Shown here: one piece after another, positions 34,785 through 41,900 of the stretch
Numbering within the stretch: the first letter of the stretch is position 1
How the letters are laid out: each line of letters begins with the position of its first letter
Assembly (NCBI GenBank): GCA_029261925.1
Contig: JAJDAJ010000094.1
Coordinates: 1-44,073, forward strand
Origin: Deltaproteobacteria bacterium
GTDB lineage: Bacteria > Myxococcota_A > UBA9160 > SZUA-336
Reading direction: 5' to 3'
DNA: 44,073 nucleotides
Program-made: the position numbers and the translations under genes
Notes under the pieces: model-generated
Database searches by the model: none
The model's input: only the letters and a program-made list of their open reading frames with translations
What the model was told of the DNA's origin: nothing

Positions 34785-34829
34785 ATGGCTAAACCAAGTA
34801 CAGTGACTACCGAGGTGGTTTCCGGCTAG
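34785..34829 (+). CDS. 14-codon micro-ORF inside the candidate RNA
   Basis: ATG at 34785 encodes MAKPSTVTTEVVSG then TAG. AAGGAGGTGATC ends 7 nt upstream, but the core GGAGG is 12 nt from the ATG, longer than ideal. The ATG lies in the loop of the TGGTT/AACCA hairpin. After TAG the frame stays open for 27 more codons to TGA at 34911. It may be a leader peptide, a ribosome-docking element or chance. Confidence 0.3.
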   Translation: MAKPSTVTTEVVSG

Positions 34830-34886
34830 GTCAACTCTTTGCAGTGCCAAACCTGGTGGATTGACCTGGGCCACCCAGGACCACCA

Positions 34887-34956
34887 AACCCCGAGGATCC
34901 GCTTGGTCACTGAGCGGGCGGCTGCACCGTCAGTCGCAGAAGCCTCGGGGTTTTTT
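34887..34956 (+). terminator. Intrinsic terminator of the candidate RNA
   Basis: AACCCCGAGG (34887-34896) pairs over 10 bp with CCTCGGGGTT (34943-34952). The closing T-run is TTTTTT (34951-34956). Two small hairpins (34899-34917 and 34922-34939) fill the 46-nt interior, giving a three-way junction rather than a simple loop. Confidence 0.75.
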
Positions 34957-35185
34957 CTGGCCCCACACCGGGCCGACGTGTAGCTTCAGCGGGTGCCGAG
35001 GGGCCTGAGGACGCCCCGATGCCTCCGCACGTCTCCCGGGAATCTGTCGACGCAGCGCGTGGACACCGGGGATCACCGGCCTGCCGCAGGTCTCCCCTCG
35101 CGCCCGACAACGCCTCCGCTCGCAGCAGCCATCCGCCGCCACGAGCTCCTCGCGCAGCTGAAGCGCCCATCGCACCGGAGCCCAA

Positions 35186-36424
35186 TTGGACACAGCCGCG
35201 ATTTACACGCTGCTCGACGAGCTCAGCGGGCCGCTCGGGTCCGGGCGCTTCGTGCGCACCGCCGGGGAGTCGCCCGCGGTGGTCAGTGCCTGGCACGGAG
35301 CCTTCGCCGCCCTGGGGCTGCTGGGCCGCGACCCGCAGCGCGCCCTGGAGCTGCTCGAGGGTCTGTACGCCTTCAACCAGCTGCCCGGCGGCATGCTGGT
35401 CGCCGAGCGCGCGCTCACGCCGGCCGACGCCGAGGCGCGAGCGGGCGAGATCGGCGAGATCTTCGACGCCGAGCAGCGCTCGGTCGTGACCGCGCCACCG
35501 GTCGCCGCCTACGCCGCCGCGCGCGTGGCCTGCGAGCTCGGCGAGCCCGCGCGCGGCCTGCTCGAGCGCGCCGCCGAGCACCTCGATGCCATCTGGGGCG
35601 ACCGGCTGCCCCCCGACACGCCGCTGCCGGTGATCCTGCATCCGCTGGAGGCGGGCTTCCACGGCAGCCCGCTCTTCGACGAGCTGGTCGACGCCGAGGA
35701 CGCGCTCGAGTGGCTCGAGGACGCCGGCACGCTCGTGCGCTCCGGCGTGGCGTGCAAGATGGATCCCGACCGCGCGTTGCGCGCGGGGCATCCCTTCGTG
35801 GTCGAGGATCCCGTGTTCTGCGGCTTCTTCCTGCTCGCCCTCGAGGAGATGCGCCGCGCCTGGGAGCGCGTGGGCGGCGCCGAGGCACAGCTGACCAAGC
35901 TGCGCATCCGTACCGAGATGATCGCGCGCGGCGTCATCGAGCGGCTCTGGTGGGACGCCGAGGAGATCTTCGTGGCCTCCGACCGTGCGCGGCAGAAGCC
36001 GCTGCGCGCTGTCACGCTCGGCGGTCTGCTGCCCGCCGCCTGTCGCGCCGTGATCGAGGACGGCGAGGGCAAGCAGGCCATCGAGCGCCACCTGCGCCCG
36101 GGCGTGACGCCGCTCTGGGGCACGCACGGCGTGTCCTTCAACCCCATCGCCCGCGACGCGCAGCTCGATCCCCTGCAGGTCGCGTGGCGCGGCAATGCCA
36201 TGTCGCCGCTGACGCACTGGGTCGCGCACATGGCGTTGATGGCGGCGCGCCGCTCCGCCGACGCGCGCGCGGCGCGCACGCAGCTCGAGGAGCTGATCGA
36301 GCTGGGTGGCTGCCGCGAGTTCTACGACGCCATCACGCGCGAGGGCTACGGCGCCGGGACGGAGCTGGGCTACGCCGGCGCCGGTGTCGTGCTCGACATG
36401 GCCGCGCGCGAGGACGCCCCCTGA
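35186..36424 (+). CDS. Six-hairpin glycosidase-like protein (GH63/GH37-like fold)
   Basis: The 412-residue cytosolic protein has the repeated helix-pair pattern of (alpha/alpha)6-barrel enzymes. FVRTAGESPAVVSAWHGAFAALGLLGRDPQRALELLEGLYAFNQLPGGMLVAER resembles the barrel entry. The ending, GCREFYDAITREGYGAGTELGYAGAGVVLDMA, closely parallels the YxPxTGEGxGA-xxxxWSxxxL ending of GH63/glucosylglycerate-hydrolase-like proteins, but here the usual Trp-Ser is YAG. The catalytic acids cannot be assigned, so the substrate and even activity are uncertain. The start is TTG at 35186 with CGGAG 5 nt upstream. It is 230 bp downstream of the RNA terminator and 67 bp before the K+ channel gene. Confidence 0.6.
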   Translation: MDTAAIYTLLDELSGPLGSGRFVRTAGESPAVVSAWHGAFAALGLLGRDPQRALELLEGLYAFNQLPGGMLVAERALTPADAEARAGEIGEIFDAEQRSVVTAPPVAAYAAARVACELGEPARGLLERAAEHLDAIWGDRLPPDTPLPVILHPLEAGFHGSPLFDELVDAEDALEWLEDAGTLVRSGVACKMDPDRALRAGHPFVVEDPVFCGFFLLALEEMRRAWERVGGAEAQLTKLRIRTEMIARGVIERLWWDAEEIFVASDRARQKPLRAVTLGGLLPAACRAVIEDGEGKQAIERHLRPGVTPLWGTHGVSFNPIARDAQLDPLQVAWRGNAMSPLTHWVAHMALMAARRSADARAARTQLEELIELGGCREFYDAITREGYGAGTELGYAGAGVVLDMAAREDAP

Positions 36425-36491
36425 GCGAGATCCGCCGGCCCACCGGCGATACGACCTAAGGTGTGCGCCGACAGCTTCCGATGACCGCGGC

Positions 36492-37490
36492 GTGCACATC
36501 TGGGAGCAGGAGCAGGCTGTCCGACGCCTGATCCGGGCCATGCTCGGCCTGATCGGGCTCGTGGTCACGTCCACGGTCGTGCTCATGTGGATAGAGACCT
36601 GGAGCTTCTTCGATGCGCTCTACTTCACGCTGATCACCATCACGACCGTCGGCTACGACGACCAGGGGCTGTCCGGGCAGGGCCGCTGGATGGCCGGGCT
36701 GCTGATGACCTGCGGGATCGCCACGCTTTCCTACGTGCTGGCGCTGATGGTGCACGCGACCCAGATGACCGAGCTGCGAAGGAGAAAGCGGATGCAGCAG
36801 CGCATCGACGGACTCGAGAAGCACACGATCGTCTGCGGCTTCGGCCGCATGGCGGCGCCGCTGTGTCGCGCACTGGAGGAGACCGGATCGCCGTTCGTCG
36901 TGATCGAGGCGCGTGACGACGGCTTCGAGCGCGCGCGTGAGCTCGGCTATGCGGTACTTCGCGGCAGCGCCACGGAGGACGCCACGCTGCGTGCGGCCGG
37001 GATCGACCGGGCCGACTGGCTCCTGGCCGGCCTCGACGACGCCAGCGACAACATCGTGACCGTGCTGTCGGCGCGAGCGCTCAGCGCCGAGATCTCGATC
37101 ATCGCCCGGTCGGAGCAGGCCGAGGATGAACGGAAGCTCGAGCGCGCCGGGGCGACCCAGGTGATCCACCCCTACGAGATCGGCGGCCTCGAGGTCGCGC
37201 ATCGCATCCTGCGCCCCGACGGGGAGCGCATGCTGCGCGGATTCGTGCAGGTGGACGGCGATCTGATGATCACCGAGGTCGAGGTGCAGCCGGACTCGGC
37301 GCTCGACGGCGTGCGTCTGTCCGAGTACGGACGCGCCATGACCGGGGTCTCGTTCATCGCGCTCAGGCGGCCGGGGAAGACCGCGCTGCTGCAGCCGCGT
37401 GGCGACACCGAGCTCGGCGCCGGTGACGTGCTGATCGTCGCGGGCGAGCCGGCGCAGCTCCACGGCATGCGGGCGGCCGCCATTCCCTGA
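36492..37490 (+). CDS. Two-TM potassium channel with RCK (TrkA-N/TrkA-C) domains
   Basis: The 332-residue inner-membrane channel subunit has TM1 (MLGLIGLVVTSTVVLMWIE) and a pore helix with filter ALYFTLITITTVGYDDQG, then TM2 (WMAGLLMTCGIATLSYVLALMVHA). The cytosolic RCK domain starts HTIVCGFGRMAAPLCRALEETGSPFVVIEA (GxGxxA nucleotide site) and has DNIVTVLSARALSAEISIIAR. A TrkA-C domain (residues about 250-330) ends in LGAGDVLIVAGEP. The filter reads TVGYDD rather than TVGYGD. The start is most likely GTG at 36492; ATG 36540 would remove the amphipathic N-terminus. No Trk/Ktr transporter is adjacent. Confidence 0.9.
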   Translation: MHIWEQEQAVRRLIRAMLGLIGLVVTSTVVLMWIETWSFFDALYFTLITITTVGYDDQGLSGQGRWMAGLLMTCGIATLSYVLALMVHATQMTELRRRKRMQQRIDGLEKHTIVCGFGRMAAPLCRALEETGSPFVVIEARDDGFERARELGYAVLRGSATEDATLRAAGIDRADWLLAGLDDASDNIVTVLSARALSAEISIIARSEQAEDERKLERAGATQVIHPYEIGGLEVAHRILRPDGERMLRGFVQVDGDLMITEVEVQPDSALDGVRLSEYGRAMTGVSFIALRRPGKTALLQPRGDTELGAGDVLIVAGEPAQLHGMRAAAIP

Positions 37491-37502
37491 GCGGGCCCGC
37501 TC
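37489..37502. terminator. Palindrome at the channel gene stop
   Basis: GAGCGGGCCCGCTC is a perfect 14-bp palindrome overlapping the channel gene's TGA and facing the convergent QueG-like gene. As an RNA it would form only a small hairpin, so the terminator call is weak. Confidence 0.25.
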
Positions 37503-37527
37503 CGCTGCGGGTGTCGGCGACGGCGGC

Positions 37528-38214
37528 CTAGCCGCGATCCGGCAGCCGGCAGTGGTGCGCGCGCTGCTCGACGGGGTAGCCGTGCTCCGGCGCCAGCACG
37601 CAGGCGACGCGTGCGTCGCAGTCGAGGGCGCAGCGCGCGTCCGTGTGGCGGGTGTCGTGGCAGCGCCGGGCGTCGAGCCCGGCCGGCCCCACCGCGGCGC
37701 CGTGACAGGCGCTCGCACAGGGTGCCGGGCAGCCGTCGCAGGGCGCGAAGCCCTCGCAGGGCCGGGCCTCGGGCAGCTCGAGCGGTGCGTAGAGCAGGGC
37801 GCGCATGGAGATCCAGGGTCCGAAGCCGGGGTGCAGGAGCACGCCGACGCGGCCCGGCACACCGAAGCCCGCCTCGCGCGCCAGCGCCACCAGCGGCACC
37901 CACTGGCCCTCGCGCCGCTGCGAGTACAGGGCCACGCGCGCCGCCGGACCCAGCCGCGCTGCGGCCTCCTCCACGACGCGCAGCGTGTAGCGATCGAGCG
38001 GGTCGCGCTGCAGCGCGGCCTCGCGCGCGGCGCGGAAGCGCGGCCAGAGCGCGCGCCCGCCGTGGCCCACCACGACGACCGAGCGCGCGGCGGGCGCTAT
38101 CCGCGCCGCGCGCCAGGCGTCGGGCACCAGGGCGTCGTAGCGCTCGACGCCGAGCGCGCCGCTCAGGTTGAAGCCGGCGGCCTCGAGGTGATCGCGCGCC
38201 CGCGACCACGTCAT
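37528..38214 (-). CDS. QueG/ferredoxin-like Fe-S protein
   Basis: The 228-residue protein resembles a shortened epoxyqueuosine-reductase/MMACHC-like family member. The N-terminus (ARDHLEAAGFNLSGALGVERYDALVP) and VVVVGHGGRALWPRFRAARE are followed by YTLRVVEEAAARL, LVALAREAGFGVPGRVGVLLHPGFGPWISMRALLY (the cobalamin-domain-like LG-x-GV-HP-GPW pattern) and one cysteine cluster, CDGCPAPCASACHGAAV, ending with further Cys (CALDCDARVAC). Only one CxxCxxxC-type set is seen, against two [4Fe-4S] sites in QueG (about 350 residues). Its ATG overlaps the acyltransferase stop as ATGA. Substrate unknown. Confidence 0.65.
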   Translation of the reverse strand: MTWSRARDHLEAAGFNLSGALGVERYDALVPDAWRAARIAPAARSVVVVGHGGRALWPRFRAAREAALQRDPLDRYTLRVVEEAAARLGPAARVALYSQRREGQWVPLVALAREAGFGVPGRVGVLLHPGFGPWISMRALLYAPLELPEARPCEGFAPCDGCPAPCASACHGAAVGPAGLDARRCHDTRHTDARCALDCDARVACVLAPEHGYPVEQRAHHCRLPDRG

Positions 38215-38846
38215 CCGCGCGGACCGATCTCGCGCAGCACCCGCGCGGGCGTGCCCGCCGCCAGCACGCGCGCGGGCAGGTCGCGTGTGACCACCGAGCG
38301 TGCCGCGACGACCGTATCGTCGCCGATGTGCACGCCGCGCAGGACCGTGACGTCGGAGCCGATCCAGACGCGGCTGCCGATCCGGACCGGATCGATGCGC
38401 TCCGGGGTGTTCACGTCGAGGTCGTGCAGGTCGGCGTCGAGGATGCGCGTGCCGAAGCCCACGAGCACGTCGTCGCCAAGACGGATCTCGCGCCGGGCGT
38501 GCAGCATGGCGCTGTTGATGAACGCGCGCGCGCCGACGTGCATCAGCGCATCGGGGAAGACCGTCAAGTGGTTCGGGCCGTACTCGGTGCGCAGCCAGCA
38601 TCCGGGGCCGAGCTCGAGCCGGCCGCCGGCCTGCACCCAGAGCCGGTTGCCGGGCTGGGACTCGGTCACGCACCCGTCGCCGATCACGATGTGCCCGCCC
38701 GGCTCCAGGCGCACGTGTGCACGCCCGAAGGCCGGCGCCACGCCCGCCCCCAGGCACAGGCCGCCGCGGTGCCGGGCGCGCAGCCACGCCAGGCGCAGGC
38801 GGTCGAGCGCCGTCGAGGCGAGGTAGAGCGCGCGCTGCCCGGCCAT
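38211..38846 (-). CDS. Left-handed beta-helix acyltransferase (hexapeptide-repeat family)
   Basis: The 211-residue protein has imperfect hexapeptide repeats forming an LbH prism: HIVIGDGCVTESQPGNRLWVQAGG, FINSAMLHARREIRLGDDVLVGFGTRILDADLHDLD, then VRIGSRVWIGSDVTVLRGVHIGDDTVVAARSVVTRDLPARVLAAGTPARV, the standard maltose/galactoside-acetyltransferase ending. The D-x-D-x-H turn (DADLHD) carries the predicted catalytic His. Such enzymes O-acetylate sugars of envelope polysaccharides. The ATG at 38846 precedes a short basic N-terminal helix that may associate with membranes. It is cotranscribed with the QueG-like gene. The acceptor is unknown. Confidence 0.85.
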   Translation of the reverse strand: MAGQRALYLASTALDRLRLAWLRARHRGGLCLGAGVAPAFGRAHVRLEPGGHIVIGDGCVTESQPGNRLWVQAGGRLELGPGCWLRTEYGPNHLTVFPDALMHVGARAFINSAMLHARREIRLGDDVLVGFGTRILDADLHDLDVNTPERIDPVRIGSRVWIGSDVTVLRGVHIGDDTVVAARSVVTRDLPARVLAAGTPARVLREIGPRG

Positions 38847-38979
38847 GGCGCGCGAGTGTACGCCGCGCCGGCCCCGACCGCCGCGCGCGGGTCCACCCGT
38901 GGCCGCAGCGTCGTAGCGGGGGCTCGTCTTCGCGAGGCGTCCTGCCGATATCTCCTGCGAAACAGCGACCTGGCGGCGA

Positions 38980-41900
38980 GTGAGTTCACGAAGCGACACC
39001 CCTGACGACTCCGCGCTTCCCGAGCTCCTGCTCGAGGGGATCGCGGGGGTCATCGATCCCCGAGAGCTCGAGCGGCGCGGCCAGGAGGGCCTGCGCGAGA
39101 TCGCCGCCGACGCGGTCTCGCTGGCCAGCAAGCTCGCCCCCGGCGAGGTCGCGGTCCGCGTGCAGCAGGGCAGCGGCGCGCGGCGTGGCCGGGCCATCGT
39201 CGAGATCCTGGCCCAGGACCAGCCCTTCCTGGTGGACACCTTCCGGCTGACCCTGGACCGGCTGGGCCTGCAGCCGCGCCTGCTCGCCCACCCGCTGCTG
39301 GCGATCCGCCGGCGCGAGGACGGCGCCATCGACGGCCTCGGCCCGCACGCCGACGCGGCACGCGAGGCCTGGGTGTACGCCGAGGTCACGGGTGCGGACT
39401 CGCTGGAGCAGCGCATCCGCGTCCAGGGCGAGATCGCGCGCTCCATGCGTTCCGTGCAGGAGGTCGTCGAGGACCACGCCGCGATGCTCGAGGCGCTCGA
39501 CCGCCACATGGCGGAGATCGGGACGCTGGCGCCGCTGCTCGACGAGGGCGCCGAGCGGGTGCGCCAGATGTCGGGCTTCCTGCGCTGGCTCGCCGACGGG
39601 CACTTCATCTTCCTGGGCTATCGCCACTACGAGGTGAGTGGCGACGGTGACCCGTGGCAGGTGCGGCTCGATGCCGGAAGCGGGCTGGGCCTGATGCGCA
39701 GCGACAGCAGCCGCTCGCGCTTCGACGGCTGGGTCGAGGGCGAGCGCGTCCCGTCGCTGGTCCGCGGCCGGCTCGCCGACGATCGCGTGATCTTCTTCGA
39801 CAAGTCGCGCAGCGAGTCCACGATCCACCGCCATGGACGCATCGACTCCGTGAGCGTCAAGCGGCTCGACGCACAGGGCCGCACGATCGGCTTCGGGCGC
39901 TTCATCGGGCTGCTCACCAACCAGGCGCACCGTCAACGGCCGTCCGCGACCCCGATCCTGGAGCGCCGCTGCGAGCAGGTCGCCGCCGCCCTGGAGACGC
40001 ACCCCGGCTCGCACCTGCACAAGGCCGTGGTGGCGGGCTTCGATGCGCTGCCGATCGAGTTCCTGTTCCAGTTCGACCTCGACGACGTCGTGGCCGCCGT
40101 GAGCAGCGTCGTGACCGCATCGGAGAACCGGCAGGTCGAGACCTGCGTGGTACCCGATCCGCGGCAGGACTCCTTCTTCATGCTGGTCAGCGTGCCGCGT
40201 CGCGCCTACGACGAGGCACTGCGCGACTCCCTGCGGGAGATGCTGGAGCAGAGCTACGGCGCCAGCCACATCGACGGTCGCACGACGCCGCTCGACGACG
40301 ACCTGGTCGTCATGCACTTCTTCTGCAGCGGCGCCGACACGCGCCTCGACGCGCTCGGCGGCCTGGAGCGCGACGTTCGCGAGCTGGCCAGCCGCTGGGA
40401 AGAGGCACTGGAGGCCGCGCTCGTCGAGCGCCACGGCGAGCGCGACGCCTGGTCGCTGGCCCACGTGTACGCCCCCGCACTTCCCGAGGCGTACCGCGTC
40501 TCGGTCGGTCCCGAGCAGGCCGCACACGACGTCGAGGCGCTCGAGCAGCTGCGCGAGGGCGAGCAGCGCAGCGTGCTGCGCCTGGAGACCGACGGGGCAC
40601 GCGGGCTGGAGCTGAAGGTCTACCGCCGGGACCGCCCGTACCTGACCGACCTGGCGCCGGTGCTCGATCATTTCGGCCTGCGCGTGATCGACGCGTCGGC
40701 CACGCACGTGGACGGCCCGGAGCACCTGGACCTGTGGATCCTGGTCTTCGGCCTCGAGCCGCTGCCCGCCGACGCACCCGAGCGTCCCACCCTGGAGCAG
40801 CGCCTGCTCGCCGGCATCCGCGCCGCCCTCGACGGTCGCGTCGAGGAGGACGTGTACGGCCGCCTGGTGCTCGAGGCCGGGCTGACCTGGCGCGAGGTCG
40901 ACCTGCTCCGCGCGCTCCTGGCGTACCGGGAGCAGCTCGGACAGGCGCCCACGCGCGCGTTCGCGGCCGAGGTGCTGATGCGGCACGCACCCGCCACACG
41001 CGCCCTGGTGAACCTCTTCGCTGCCCGCTTCAACCCGGACCTGCCCGCGAGCGACCCCGCGCGCGATCGCCCGGCGCTCGAGGCGCGGGCCGCCCGGCAG
41101 CTCGAGGAGGCGCGCGCGGTCATCCCGTCGTCGGCCGAGGATCGCATCTTCGCGCTGCTCGAGAGCCTGACCCGCGCCTGCGTGCGCACCAGCTTCTACC
41201 GCCACGTCGATCCCGAGGCCGTGCACGAGCTGGCCTTCAAGATCGACCCCGCCGGGATCCCCGGCGCACCCGAGCCCCGCCCCTACCGGGAGATCTTCGT
41301 GCACTCGGCCGAGATGGCCGGCGTGCACCTGCGCGGCGGCCCGGTGGCGCGCGGCGGCATCCGCTGGAGCGACCGGCCGCTCGACTTCCGCACCGAGATC
41401 CTGGGCCTGATGAAGGCCCAGATGACCAAGAACGGCGTGATCGTTCCGGTCGGCTCCAAGGGCGGGTTCGTGCTGCGGCGCGCCCCCACTGACCCCGCGG
41501 CGCTGCGCGCCGAGGCCGATCGTCAGTACGCGCGCTTCATCGGCAACCTGCTGGCGCTGACCGACAACCAGCGCGACGATCGTGTCATCGAGCCCGAGCG
41601 CGTGGTCCGGTACGACGACGACGACCCCTACCTGGTGGTCGCGGCCGACAAGGGCACCGCGCACCTGCCCGACGTCGCCAACGCCCAGGCCGCGCATGCC
41701 GGCTTCTGGCTCGGCGACGCCTTCGCCAGCGGCGGCAGCAATGGCTACGACCACAAGGCCGAGGGCATCACCGCGGCCGGGGCCTGGGTCAGCGTGCGCC
41801 GGCACTTCCTGGAGCTCGGGCTCGACGTCGATCGCGAGACCTACACCGTGGTCGGTATCGGCGACATGAGCGGCGACGTCTTCGGAAACGGCCTGCTGCT

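Larger units (their letters stand above)
34665..34956 (+). ncRNA. Candidate structured non-coding RNA (about 290 nt), family unknown
   Basis: Between the promoter and T6 terminator lie three consecutive hairpins: CGATCCC-GAGA-GGGATCG (34673-34690, GNRA loop), CCCGGCG/CGCCGGG with inner ACGC/GCGT (34692-34727), and GCGGGA/TCCCGC (34728-34746). An A-rich linker follows, then AAGGAGGTGATC (34766-34777), a perfect 12-nt complement of the usual 16S rRNA 3' end. Further helices are TGGTT/AACCA (34778-34796), GGTCAA/TTGACC (34829-34834 with 34861-34866), TGGTGG/CCACCA (34854-34859 with 34881-34886), CCTGGG/CCCAGG (34865-34879) and CCGCT/AGCGG (34899-34917). Some are mutually exclusive. It does not match tmRNA, 6S, SRP, RNase P, T-box or riboswitches that I know. 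Confidence 0.55.
34518..35185. other. 668-bp gene-free region containing an RNA-like transcription unit
   Basis: No protein-coding gene of normal size fits here. The left 110 bp is the divergent promoter region of the minus-strand gene. 34630-34956 holds a complete promoter, structured RNA and terminator. 34957-35185 upstream of the glycosidase-like gene shows no strong promoter or structure that I can identify. The 34745-34880 part is visibly less GC-rich than the flanking genes. Confidence 0.6.

Noticed and set aside
34838..34913. A trp-type attenuator because of tandem TGG codons
   Set aside because: The TGG pair lies after the TAG of the micro-ORF, has no own start with a ribosome site, and no trp gene follows.
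34741..34960. tmRNA or another known large RNA at the candidate RNA locus
   Set aside because: GGTGATCTGGTTC slightly recalls the tmRNA 5' end, but there is no tRNA-like 3' part (no GGTTCRAAT T-arm, no acceptor pairing) and no resume-tag ORF ending in ALAA.
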